NCBI GenBank assembly: GCA_030263275.1 | Contig: SZOR01000006.1 | Location: 1-64,000, forward strand | Origin: DSNY01 sp016861185 | GTDB taxonomy: Bacteria; Pseudomonadota; Gammaproteobacteria; Burkholderiales; Burkholderiaceae_F | Length of the DNA stretch: 64,000 nt | Direction: 5' to 3' | In this document: piece after piece, positions 1 through 9,588 of the stretch | Position numbering within the stretch: position 1 is the stretch's first letter | Layout of the letters: the number at the start of each line of letters is the position of its first letter | Translations under genes and position numbers: made by a program | The notes under the pieces: generated by a model | What the model was told of the DNA's origin: nothing | Seen by the model: the letters and a program-made list of their open reading frames with translations, nothing else | Database searches by the model: none

Positions 1-1033
1 GACGGCTCGGTGGGTGGATGGGTGATGCTGCCGCTTGAACTCGTGCGGGGTAAAGTAGTTCAGGCTGCTGTGCGGCCGGACGGCGTTGTAGTGATGCCGC
101 CAGTTCTCGATCACGATCATCGCTTCGGCGCGCGAGCGGAACCATTCGAGACTGAGGCACTCGTCGCGCAATCTGCCGTTGAACCTCTCGTCGGCGCCGT
201 TCTGCCACGGCTTGCCCGGATCGATGAAGGCCGTGTCGATGCCCGCCGTCGGCAGCCACTGGAGGATGGCCCGGCTGACGAACTCCGGCCCGTTGTCCGA
301 GCGCAGGTACCTGGGTGCGCCGTGCACGCCGATCAGCTGGGCCAGCACGTCGATCACCCCGCCGCGAGCGGATCGATCCGGCCACATCGATGGCCAGGCA
401 CTCCCGCGTGAACTCATCGACGATCGTCAGGCACTTGATCTGCTGGCCGCAGGCCGTGGCATCGAAGACGAAGTCGTGGGCCCAGACGACATTGGCGGCT
501 GCAGCGGGCAACGGGCGCGGCCGCCCACTGGCGATCCGACGCCGTGGCCGCCGCCGCGGCAGCTGCAAGCCGGCCTGGCGCCACAGCCGGTGCGTGCGGT
601 GCCAGCCGAGCCGATGGCCCTGACGCTGCAGGATGATGCGGATGCGCCGGTAACCGTAGCGCGGGTACTGCGCGACAGTTGCTTCATCGCGTCGATCACC
701 GGGGCGTTCTTGGCGGGAAGCCGAAGTTCGTAGCGCAAGCTGGAGCGGGACGCGTCGAGCAGCCCGCAGGCGCGGCGCTTCGACAGACCGCGCTCGCAAG
801 CGAACGCGATCTGCTCGCGCCGCGCCTGCGTGCGGGCTTACCGCTGGCGTCGCGGTTGATCTCCTTCAGGACGTCGATGTCCAGGCGGGCGACAGCTCGC
901 CGAAATGCTTGCGCCAGGTGTAGATGGTCTGCTCGGTGAGCTTGTGCTTCTTGGCCACCTCGGCCACCGAGCTGCGATCGGCTTCGCGCAGGATCGCGAC
1001 CATCTGCTCATCGGTGAATCGGCTCTTCCTCAT
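1..1033 (-). pseudogene. IS3-family transposase (OrfA+OrfB), frameshifted and internally deleted
   Basis: On the minus strand OrfA starts at 1033 (MRKSRFTDEQMVAILREAD), an HTH_Tnp_1 type N-terminus. Its reading frame ends early near 885-893, where residues before DIDVLKEINRD appear to be missing. The OrfB part reads ACERGLSKRRACGLLDASR and then the integrase core. WAHDF, RSDNGPEF and QNGADERFNGRLRDE supply a recognisable D, D(35)E triad. Two single-base lesions break OrfB: one base lost near 672-676 after MKQLS, and one base gained near 357-371 inside SIRSR/VIDV. The C-terminus runs off the window. The protein is therefore almost certainly non-functional. It is named from the motifs; the IS subgroup is not established. 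Confidence 0.85.
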
Positions 1034-1097
1034 CGGCTCCTCGTCGGCGAAGAGCCATCTTTCCAGAAACTAGTCGTCCGAAGAAACCGAGCAGGTC
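1..1097 (-). mobile_element. Decayed IS3-family insertion sequence, cut by window edge
   Basis: The minus strand carries a two-part IS3-type transposase in broken frames (see the pseudogene entry). The upstream end is placed near 1097, where the minus strand begins TGACCTGCTCGG, a sequence that looks like an IS3-family terminal repeat. This boundary is inferred, because the other end lies outside the window and no target duplication can be checked. The element sits downstream of glmS, next to the duplicated glmS tail at 1309-1347. Confidence 0.6.
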
Positions 1098-1308
1098 AGG
1101 AGCTTCTACTTTCTGTTCCGTTGGCGCCACTGTCCGCTCGATAGCTCGCTGGCGAAAGCGCCAGTTCTTCGCGAACGGGCTTGTACGGCTAATGAGCTCC
1201 GGACAACGGGATTCCCCCTCTTAGATGCGCCCATACAGTTGTCCGAAAGAATTCTTTGCTGGCCGAAACAGTCGCCCGTGGATCGTTGCCGTCGAGACTG
1301 TCCGCTGT
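1098..1308. other. Gene-free stretch between IS remnant and glmS-tail copy
   Basis: No credible gene is visible. The stretch holds several TGTCCG words (near 1129, 1239 and 1300, with one reversed near 1200) and a short hairpin CTGGCG-AAAG-CGCCAG around 1150. It may be debris of mobile-element ends, but no specific element is recognised. Confidence 0.4.
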
Positions 1309-1347
1309 CTACTCGACCGTGACGCTCTTCGCCAGGTTCCTTGGCTT
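1309..1347 (-). repeat. Second, synonymously diverged copy of the glmS 3' end
   Basis: Read on the minus strand this encodes KPRNLAKSVTVE followed by TAG, the same twelve C-terminal residues as the intact glmS, which ends with TGA at 1435-1437. Six of the twelve codons differ between the copies and every difference is synonymous. Homology stops abruptly upstream of the Lys codon. The copy is separated from the real stop codon by 87 bases containing hairpins and an inverted glmS-tail fragment. It cannot be expressed as a protein on its own. Confidence 0.85.
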
Positions 1348-1356
1348 GTGTCTCCG

Positions 1357-1400
1357 GCCGGCTGCTCACGCAGCCTTAACCTCGCTGCTCGAGGTTAGCC
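1357..1400. repeat. Paired hairpins between the two glmS tails
   Basis: Two adjacent stem-loops are present. The first is GGCTGC-TCAC-GCAGCC at 1357-1372. The second is TAACCTCG-CTGCT-CGAGGTTA at about 1377-1397, flanked by TT and GCC. They lie just downstream of glmS on its own strand and could act as a transcription terminator, although no T-tract follows. The outer TTAAC/GTTAGCC words recur downstream of atpG at 47297-47323. Confidence 0.6.
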
Positions 1401-1434
1401 TTCGACGCAAACCCAGGAATCTGGGGCCGGGCTT

Positions 1435-3258
<1,824 letters not shown>

Positions 3259-3318
3259 GATCTGGAGCTCCAAAGGGAAGGGACGGGCGGATGCTACCGG
3301 CCGCCCTGCGAAATAAGT

Positions 3319-3349
3319 TTGCAAACTCCGCTAAACGGCGTCGTAAGAT
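3319..3349 (+). promoter_or_regulatory. Possible sigma70 promoter for the Lrp-type gene
   Basis: TTGCAA at 3319-3324 and TAAGAT at 3344-3349 are separated by 19 bases, longer than ideal. The pair lies 48 bases before the Lrp-type start codon, in the divergent glmS/Lrp interval. The spacing makes this weak. Confidence 0.3.
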
Positions 3350-3397
3350 TCCGGGCAGTCGCCTCTTTGCATGTTCATTTCTTTGGAGCCCGGTTTG

Positions 3398-3883
3398 ATG
3401 GCAGATTCAGTCACGCCCCAACGGATCCAGCTCGATGCAATCGATCGGCGGCTGCTGAATCTGTTGCAGGAGGACAACTGGCTGACCAACCAGGCGCTCG
3501 CCGAGAAGGCGCACATCTCGCCGCCGACCTGCCTGCGGCGGGTCAAGCGGCTGGTCGACGCGGGGGTGATCGAGCGGCAGATCGCGATCGTTTCACCGCA
3601 GGCAGTTGGGCCGGGCGTCACCGCGATCGTCGAGATCACGCTCGAGCATCAGGCTGCGGAGCGTCAGGCCGAGTTCGAGCAGCGCGTTGCGGCCGAGCCC
3701 GCCGTGCAGCAGTGCTACCGGGTTTCGCCGGGACCGGACTTCGTGCTGGTCGTCTACGTCGCCGACATGCCCGCGTATCACGCGCTGGTGCACCGGCTGT
3801 TCACGGCCGAGGCGAACGTGCGCAACATCCGCACGTTCTTCTCGATCCATCGCAGCAAGTTCGAGCCGAAAGTGCCGGTGTGA
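3398..3883 (+). CDS. Lrp/AsnC family transcriptional regulator
   Basis: This is a predicted DNA-binding regulator of the feast/famine family, 161 residues from the ATG at 3398. That start has GGAG nine bases upstream; an ATG at 3371 lacks a ribosome site. An N-terminal winged helix-turn-helix spans about residues 10-65 (LDAIDRRLLNLLQEDNWLT, ISPPTCLRRVKRL). The RAM/AsnC ligand domain follows to the end (VSPGPDFVLVVYVADMPAY). Such proteins usually bind amino acids and control amino acid metabolism; the ligand and targets here are unknown. It is transcribed divergently from glmS. Confidence 0.9.
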   Translation: MADSVTPQRIQLDAIDRRLLNLLQEDNWLTNQALAEKAHISPPTCLRRVKRLVDAGVIERQIAIVSPQAVGPGVTAIVEITLEHQAAERQAEFEQRVAAEPAVQQCYRVSPGPDFVLVVYVADMPAYHALVHRLFTAEANVRNIRTFFSIHRSKFEPKVPV

Positions 3884-3888
3884 GCGGC

Positions 3889-3912
3889 GCGGATTGCGGA
3901 TCGCGGATTGCG
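3889..3912. repeat. GCGGATTGCGGAT-type dispersed repeat
   Basis: Two GCGGATTGCG words overlap around GCGGATCGCG immediately after the Lrp-type stop codon. Related arrays occur at 17391-17535 and 63571-63657, always in intergenic DNA. Confidence 0.6.
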
Positions 3913-3940
3913 CGAACCGCCTTCGGGTAGCGACCACGAG

Positions 3941-4225
3941 CCCCCTTCGTAAAGGGGGCCGCGCGCAGCGCGGGGGGATCTTCTGTCTCGTGCAGATGGG
4001 CGCGGCTTCGCACATGGTCGCGCCTCGAAATCCCCCCTGCCCCCCTTTACCAAAGGGGGGTCGCTTCTCGCCCTGCGCGAGACTCCGCACCGTGCCGCCA
4101 GCCCCCTTTCGCAAAGGGGGCCGCGCGCGCAGCGCGCGGGGGGATTTGCGGTTTCGCGCGGATAGACATGGCTTCGCACTCGGCTGCACCCCAAAATCCC
4201 CCCTGCCCCCTTTACGAAAGGGGGG
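3941..4225. repeat. Tandem pair of composite G/C-tract palindromes
   Basis: Four palindromes of the form CCCCCTTT-n-AAAGGGGG lie at 3941-3958, 4041-4060, 4102-4120 and 4206-4225. They pair as left and right halves of two inverted units, each enclosing a spacer with a shared GGCTTCGCAC word. The inner borders carry GGGGGGAT and its reverse complement. The two units are tandem duplicates of one another. They fill most of the 405-base gap between the Lrp-type gene and glmU and contain no credible gene. They resemble non-autonomous MITE-like repeats; the family is not identified. Confidence 0.75.
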
Positions 4226-4288
4226 TCGCTCCTCGCCGTGCGCGAGATTGCGTGCGAGCGCAGCGGAGCGCGCTGCCGAGCGGCGCGT

Positions 4289-5665
4289 TCACTTCTTCTG
4301 TTTGGTCGGGCGCTTCCAGTGCTCGATCGTCTGCTGCTTGGCGCGGGCGACGGTGAGCTTGCCGGCGGGCACCAGCTTGCTGACGGTCGAGCCGGCGCCG
4401 ACCGTCGCACCCGCACCGATCGTGATGGGTGCGACCAGCACGCTGTTGGAGCCCGTGTGCACGTCGTCCTCGATCACGGTCTTGTGCTTGTTGGCGCCGT
4501 CGTAGTTGGCGACGATCGTGCCGGCGCCGATGTTGCAGCGGGCGCCGACCTCGGCGTCGCCGACGTAGGCGAGGTGGTTCGCTTTCGAGCCGTGGCCGAG
4601 CGTCGAGTTCTTGACCTCGACGAAGTTGCCGATGTGCACCTCGTCGGCGAGCACGACGTCGGGCCGCGTGCGCGCAAAGGGACCGATACGCGCGTGCGCG
4701 CCGATCTGCGCGCGCTCCAGGTAGCAGAAGCCGAGCACCTCCGTGCCCGCGCCGACCGTCACGTCGCGCAGCAGGTTGTGCGGGCCGATGTAAACGCCGT
4801 CGGCCAGCTCCACCTTGCCCTCGAACACGCAGCCGACGTCGATGAACACGTCGGCGCCGACGACGAGCTCGCCGCGCACGTCGATGCGCGCCGGGTCGGC
4901 GAGCGTCGCACCCGCCTCCATCAGGCGCTCGGCGGTCCTGCGCTGCGCGACGCGCTCCAGCTCGGCGAGCTGCGACTTGCTGTTGACGCCGAGCGTCTCC
5001 TCGGCCTCTTCGGCGACGACCGCATTGACCGTGACGCCCTCGCGCACGGCCTGCGCGATCACGTCGGTCAGGTAGTACTCGCGCTGCGCGTTGTCGTTCG
5101 AAAGCGCGGCGAGCCAGCGCTTCAGCCGCGCGGTCGGCGCGACCAGGATGCCGGTGTTGACCTCGTCGATGCGGCGCTCCTCGTCGCTCGCGTCCTTCTG
5201 CTCGACGATCTTCAGCACGTTGCCGTGCCAGTCGCGGACCACGCGGCCGTAGCCGTCCGGATCGGCGAGCCGCACCGTCAGCAAGCCGACGTGATCAGCC
5301 GCGGCCTGCATCAGCCGCGCGAGCGTGGCCGGCCGCACCAGCGGCACGTCGCCGTACAGCACGAGCGTGGGAACGGCGTCGTCGAGCCAGCCGGCCGCCT
5401 GCCGCACGGCGTGGCCGGTGCCGAGCTGCGTTTCCTGCAAGACCCAATGCAGGTCGGAGCGGTCGGAAAAAGCCCGGCGCACCTGCTCGGCGCCGTGGCC
5501 GATCACGACCGCGACGCGCGCCACGCCGCCGCAGGCCCGGTCCGCCGCCTGTGCCGCGGCGATCACGTGCGCTAGCATGGGCTTGCCTGCGAGGGGATGC
5601 AGCACCTTCGGCAGGCTCGAGCGCATGCGCTTGCCCTGGCCCGCGGCCAGGATGACGACGTTCAT
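4289..5665 (-). CDS. glmU: Bifunctional GlmU: GlcN-1-P acetyltransferase / GlcNAc-1-P uridyltransferase
   Basis: GlmU carries out the last two steps to UDP-GlcNAc in the cytoplasm. The 458-residue protein starts at 5665 with MNVVILAAGQGKRMRS; the nucleotidyltransferase loop GxGxRMxSxxPKVLH is present at about 10-25. Longer in-frame starts would put 14 unusual residues before the motif. The N-terminal uridyltransferase domain ends near residue 230. The rest is a left-handed beta-helix acetyltransferase (IGPFARTRP, HIGNFVEVKNS, GARCNIGAGTIVANYDGANK). It works in the same pathway as the nearby glmS, although an Lrp-type gene and a repeat array separate the two. Confidence 0.97.
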   Translation of the reverse strand: MNVVILAAGQGKRMRSSLPKVLHPLAGKPMLAHVIAAAQAADRACGGVARVAVVIGHGAEQVRRAFSDRSDLHWVLQETQLGTGHAVRQAAGWLDDAVPTLVLYGDVPLVRPATLARLMQAAADHVGLLTVRLADPDGYGRVVRDWHGNVLKIVEQKDASDEERRIDEVNTGILVAPTARLKRWLAALSNDNAQREYYLTDVIAQAVREGVTVNAVVAEEAEETLGVNSKSQLAELERVAQRRTAERLMEAGATLADPARIDVRGELVVGADVFIDVGCVFEGKVELADGVYIGPHNLLRDVTVGAGTEVLGFCYLERAQIGAHARIGPFARTRPDVVLADEVHIGNFVEVKNSTLGHGSKANHLAYVGDAEVGARCNIGAGTIVANYDGANKHKTVIEDDVHTGSNSVLVAPITIGAGATVGAGSTVSKLVPAGKLTVARAKQQTIEHWKRPTKQKK

Positions 5666-5684
5666 CGCGGCGAAAGGGGGTCGG

Positions 5685-6608
5685 ATGAAGGCCGGGAATC
5701 GTAGCACCGGGTTCGCCTCGCACCGGCTCGGCGCGCTCGGCCGCCGTGCGCGCGCCTTCGTCGCGGCGAGCGCGGCGTTCCTGCTGGCGGCGTGCTCGTC
5801 GATCCAGCTCGGCTACAACAACGCCGACACGCTGCTGCTGTACTCGCTCGACAGCTACTTCGATCTCGACGACGCGCAGGAAGAGCTGGCGCGCGCCCGC
5901 ACCCGCGCGCTGCTCGACTGGCATCGCGCGACGCAATTGCGCGGCTACGCGGAGCTGATCGAAGGGACGCAGGCGAAGCTTGCCGGGCCGGTCAGCGCGG
6001 CCGACGTGCTCGCCTTCCAGAACGACCTCTACGCGCGACTCGCCGTGCTCGGCGAGCGCGCCGCGCCCGACCTCGCGGCGCTCGCGCTGACGCTGGCGCC
6101 GGCGCAGCTCGAGCGCTTTGCGGGCAAGCTCGCGCAGGACACCTCGAAGGCGCGGCGCGAGCTGGTGCGCTTCGCCGGGCGCGAGTCGCTCGACGACCGC
6201 GTCAAGCGCTACGCGGAGCGCGCCGAGTCGTGGTTCGGTCGGCTCGACGCCCGGCAGCGCGAGCTGATCCGTAACGCGCTCGCGGCGCGGCCGAGCAACC
6301 AGGAGTTCTGGATGGACGAGCGCGAGCGGCGGCAGCAGGACCTGCTCGCGGTGCTCGCGCGCATCCAACGCGAGCGGCCGCCGGAGGCGGCCGCCGCGCA
6401 ATGGCTGCGCGAGTACTTCGCGCGGCTCGCGATGCCGGCCGAACGCGAGCGCGCCGAGCGCGTCGTCGCCTTCCGGCAGGCCAATGCGGAGCTGATCGCG
6501 CAGCTCGTCAACAGCGCCTCCGACGAGCAGCGCGCGACGCTGCTGCGCAAGCTGCGCCGCTACGCGGAGGACTTCACCGTGCTCGCCGCCTCGGGCGCGC
6601 GCGGGTAG
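5685..6608 (+). CDS. DUF6279-type lipoprotein
   Basis: This is a 307-residue predicted lipoprotein. The start at 5685 follows a strong AAAGGGGG ribosome site. The signal peptide ends in a lipobox (LLAACSS, Cys near residue 36), so the mature protein should be lipid-anchored in the envelope. The body is almost entirely helical and charged, opening with IQLGYNNADTLLLYSLDSYFDL, which matches the DUF6279 pattern. No enzymatic motif is visible and the function is unknown. It is divergent from glmU with 19 bases between start codons, and convergent with the symporter gene. Confidence 0.8.
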   Translation: MKAGNRSTGFASHRLGALGRRARAFVAASAAFLLAACSSIQLGYNNADTLLLYSLDSYFDLDDAQEELARARTRALLDWHRATQLRGYAELIEGTQAKLAGPVSAADVLAFQNDLYARLAVLGERAAPDLAALALTLAPAQLERFAGKLAQDTSKARRELVRFAGRESLDDRVKRYAERAESWFGRLDARQRELIRNALAARPSNQEFWMDERERRQQDLLAVLARIQRERPPEAAAAQWLREYFARLAMPAERERAERVVAFRQANAELIAQLVNSASDEQRATLLRKLRRYAEDFTVLAASGARG

Positions 6609-6616
6609 GGTCGCGC

Positions 6617-8065
6617 TCAGGCGCCCTGCGCGCCGTGCTTGTGGCTCGCGTGGTGCGCGCGATTGCCCGCGGTCGGCACGAGCGAGCCGGCCACCATGCC
6701 GACGGCGGCGAGCAGGAAGCCGCCCAGCACCGACGGGAAGGCCTCGCCCAGCGGCGTAAAGTCGAGCATCGCCCAGGTCGACATGCCGAGCACGATCGAC
6801 CAGATCGCGCCCTGCTTGGTCGCGCGCTTCCAGTACAGCCCGCACACCAGCGGCCAGAACGCGCCGACCACCGGGAACTGGTAGGCCTTGGCGACCAGCT
6901 CGTAGATCGGCGTGCCCTCCATGCGGATGCTGTAGCCGAGCACGATGCACGTGAACACGAACACGGTGACGCGCATGTAGCGCAGCGACTGCCGGTCGTT
7001 CATCTTCACGAAGTTCTTCAGCACGTTCTCGACGAAGGTCGTCGACGGTGCGAGCAGCGTGGCCGAGGCGGTCGACATGATGGCGCTCAACAATGCGCCG
7101 AAGAAGAACACCTGCAGCCAAGTCGGCATGTGCTCCATCACGAGCGTGGGCAGCACCTTCTGCGAATCCTCCTTCAGCAGCGTCGACGCCGCCTCCGGCA
7201 TGATCAGGAAAGCCGACAACCCGATGAACATCGGCACGCCGGCGAACAGCAGGTAGCTGATGCCGCCGATGATCGGGCCCTTGACGGCGGTGTCCGCGTC
7301 CTTCGCCGACATCACGCGCTGGAACACGTCCTGCTGCGGGATCGAGCCGATCATGATCGTGATCGCCGAGCCGAGCCAGAACAGCCACGCCTGCGCATTC
7401 GCCTCCGGGAAGAACCTGAACATGTCGCGCTCGGCCGCGTAGGCGACCACCTTGTCGGTGCCGCCGGCCAGATCGGCCGCGAAGACCGCGATCAGCGCGA
7501 GCCCGATCACGATGATGACCATCTGGAAAAAGTCGGTCAGCGCGACCGACCACATGCCGCCGAACAGCGTGTAGACGAGCACGACGACGGTGCCGAGCGC
7601 CATGCCGGTGGCGATGCTGATCGCGCCGGCCGACAGCAGGTGGAACACGAGCCCGAGCGCGGTGATCTGCGCGGCGACCCAGCCGAGGTACGAGATCAGG
7701 ATCACGATCGCGCTGAAGATCTCCACCCCCTTGCCGTAGCGCTGGCGGTAGAAGTCGCCGATCGTCAGCAGGTTCATGTTGTACAGCCGGCGCGCGAAGA
7801 ACATGCCGACGAAGACCAGGCACAGGCTCGCGCCGAACGGGTCCTCGACGGTCTTCGACAGACCGCCCTCGACGAACTTCGACGGAATGCCTAGCACGGT
7901 CTCGGAGCCGAACCAGGTCGCGAAGGTCGTCGCGACGATGATGTACAGCGGCAGCGAACGCCCGGCGATCGCGTAGTCCGCGGTGTTCTTCACGCGCGAG
8001 GCGGCGTACAGGCCGATCGCGATCGACGCCAGCAGGTAGAGGACCACGAAAAAGATCAGCGTCAT
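6617..8065 (-). CDS. Sodium:solute symporter family protein
   Basis: This is a 482-residue integral membrane transporter of the SSS family, which couples solute uptake to sodium. The start at 8065 begins the first hydrophobic segment (MTLIFFVVLYLLASIAIGLY). Family signatures include VKNTADYAIAGRSLP, ATWFGSETVLG and TIGDFYRQRYGK. About thirteen membrane helices are apparent. The substrate cannot be predicted from the sequence. The gene stands alone and is convergent with the DUF6279 gene, eight bases apart. Confidence 0.9.
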   Translation of the reverse strand: MTLIFFVVLYLLASIAIGLYAASRVKNTADYAIAGRSLPLYIIVATTFATWFGSETVLGIPSKFVEGGLSKTVEDPFGASLCLVFVGMFFARRLYNMNLLTIGDFYRQRYGKGVEIFSAIVILISYLGWVAAQITALGLVFHLLSAGAISIATGMALGTVVVLVYTLFGGMWSVALTDFFQMVIIVIGLALIAVFAADLAGGTDKVVAYAAERDMFRFFPEANAQAWLFWLGSAITIMIGSIPQQDVFQRVMSAKDADTAVKGPIIGGISYLLFAGVPMFIGLSAFLIMPEAASTLLKEDSQKVLPTLVMEHMPTWLQVFFFGALLSAIMSTASATLLAPSTTFVENVLKNFVKMNDRQSLRYMRVTVFVFTCIVLGYSIRMEGTPIYELVAKAYQFPVVGAFWPLVCGLYWKRATKQGAIWSIVLGMSTWAMLDFTPLGEAFPSVLGGFLLAAVGMVAGSLVPTAGNRAHHASHKHGAQGA

Positions 8066-8186
8066 GGCGTCGGCCCGGTGCGGAAAGTGGCGGCGATTAT
8101 AGGAACGGGGCAGCGCCGCCGCGCTGTCGATCGCTGCCGCCGGGATTCGACGCCGCCGCGACTGTCCCGCGCGCGCAACGGCAGGC

Positions 8187-8813
8187 TCAGCCGCGCCTTC
8201 GCCAGACCATCCAGCGCTCGCGGCCGGCGAATACAACGATCGACTCGCCCGAGGGGATCGCCTGGTCCTCCGTGCAGTCGAACGCCGGCGCGAGCAGCGC
8301 GTCGAGTTCGGCGCGCGTCATCGCGAACGGCGGCCCGCGGCGCGGCTCGGGCGGCGCTGGATCGATGAAGAAGAGCCCCGCGAGCCGACCGTCCGGCTGT
8401 AGCAACTCCGCGCAGCGCGCCGCGTACGCCGGCCACAGCCGAGGCGGCAGCGCGCACAGGAAAGCGCGCTCGTAGATCGCATCGAACGGCGCGGCTGCGA
8501 AAGCGAAGAAGTCCGCCTTGCGCAGTACGCGGCCGGCGACATCGGCCGGCAGCACGGCGCGCGCCCGCGCCAGCGCCGCCTCGGCGATGTCGATCGACAG
8601 CACGGCGAAGCCGGCAGCGTCGAGAAACGCCGCCTCGTACGCGCTGCCGCAGCCGGGGACCAGCACGCGCGCGCCGGGCGCGAGCGCGGCGCGCGCGAGC
8701 CAGCGCCCGAGCGCCGGCGGCACCGCGCCCTGGTCCCACGGCGTGAAGTTCGCGGCGAAGCGCTCGTCCCAGAACACCGCCTGCGAAGGATCGCGCGTCG
8801 TGAATTCGGGCAT
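8187..8813 (-). CDS. TPMT-family SAM-dependent methyltransferase
   Basis: This 208-residue cytoplasmic protein resembles the thiopurine S-methyltransferase family: FWDERFAANFTPWD near the N-terminus, the SAM-binding loop VLVPGCGSAYEAAFL at about 50-65, an acidic strand end (VLSIDIAEAAL) and FDAIYERAFLCALPP. The C-terminal part has FFIDPAPPEPRRGPPFAMT. Family members methylate sulfur, selenium or tellurium compounds or other small acceptors; the acceptor here is not known. It lies eight bases downstream of the LytTR regulator gene and is probably cotranscribed with it. Confidence 0.85.
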   Translation of the reverse strand: MPEFTTRDPSQAVFWDERFAANFTPWDQGAVPPALGRWLARAALAPGARVLVPGCGSAYEAAFLDAAGFAVLSIDIAEAALARARAVLPADVAGRVLRKADFFAFAAAPFDAIYERAFLCALPPRLWPAYAARCAELLQPDGRLAGLFFIDPAPPEPRRGPPFAMTRAELDALLAPAFDCTEDQAIPSGESIVVFAGRERWMVWRRRG

Positions 8814-8820
8814 CGCAGGC

Positions 8821-9588
8821 CTACATGCTGCGAAACAGATGCGCGAAGCTGCGGCTGACTTCGAGCCGGTCGGGCCGCTGCTTCAGCGCGAGCGACAGCT
8901 TGTCGTCCTCGCGCACGACGTGCGCGATCGCGCTCGAGTTAACGATCGTCGCGCGGTGCACCTGCCAGAAGACCTCTGTGTCGAGCTCGTCGAGCAGTTC
9001 CTTCAGCGGTTTGCGAATCAGCGATTCGGCCTCGCGCGTGACCACGCGCGTGTACTTCAGGTCCGACTGGAAGTACAAGACGTCGGCCACCGGGATCAGC
9101 CGGATCTGGCTGCCGACCGACGCCTGGATCCACTTCAGCCGGACCGGATTCGGCTTGCCGAGCGCGGTGGCGACCTGCGCGATCACGCGCGCCATGTCCT
9201 CGGCCGGCGGCGCCGCCTCCCGCACGCGCGCCTTCAGCCGCTCGACCGTCTCGCGCAGGCGCGCGTCGGTCGCGGGTTTCAGCACGTAGTCGAGCGCGCC
9301 GCGCTCGAAGGCCTCAACGGCGTACTGGTGGTACGCGGTCACGAAGACGATGTGCGCAAGGCCCTTGATCTGTGCCGCCGTCTGCAACCCGTTCATACCC
9401 GGCATCTCGATGTCGAGGAAGACGATGTCGGGCCGGTGGCGCGCGACGAGCTGCACCGCTCCTTCGCCGTGCGCGGCCATGCCGACGATCGCCAGCTCCG
9501 GCCACAGCGCGGCCAGCGTTTCGGCGAGCTGCGCGCGCAGCAGCGGCTCGTCGTCGGCGATGATTGCGGTCGGTCTTTTTTCGCTCAT
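8821..9588 (-). CDS. LytTR-family response regulator
   Basis: This 255-residue response regulator starts at 9588 (MSEKRPTAIIADDEP). The receiver domain has the acidic pair D12/D13, the phosphoacceptor D59 in DIVFLDIEMPGMNG, and FVTAYHQYAVEAF and DYVLKP near 80-115. A LytTR DNA-binding domain occupies about 150-255 (IPVADVLYFQSDLKYTRVV, FWQVHRATIVNSSAI). It overlaps the kinase gene by four bases (ATGA), indicating translational coupling and a cognate two-component pair. Targets are unknown; homologues often control cell-surface or virulence-type traits. Confidence 0.93.
   Translation of the reverse strand: MSEKRPTAIIADDEPLLRAQLAETLAALWPELAIVGMAAHGEGAVQLVARHRPDIVFLDIEMPGMNGLQTAAQIKGLAHIVFVTAYHQYAVEAFERGALDYVLKPATDARLRETVERLKARVREAAPPAEDMARVIAQVATALGKPNPVRLKWIQASVGSQIRLIPVADVLYFQSDLKYTRVVTREAESLIRKPLKELLDELDTEVFWQVHRATIVNSSAIAHVVREDDKLSLALKQRPDRLEVSRSFAHLFRSM

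Noticed and set aside
1106..1369. Minus-strand frame of 87 codons over the glmS-tail copy
   Set aside because: It reads the tail copy in the wrong frame; the informative frame is the one giving KPRNLAKSVTVE.
1357..1400. Integron attC site
   Set aside because: TTAAC and GTTAGCC resemble core ends, but the element is only about 25 bases, lacks the expected core consensus and no integrase is present.
3941..4225. CRISPR array
   Set aside because: The repeats are palindromes in two inverted pairs with unequal spacing, not regular direct repeats with unique spacers, and no cas gene is near.
9372..9563. Short frames over the response regulator
   Set aside because: They are contained within an intact LytTR gene and carry no recognisable motif.
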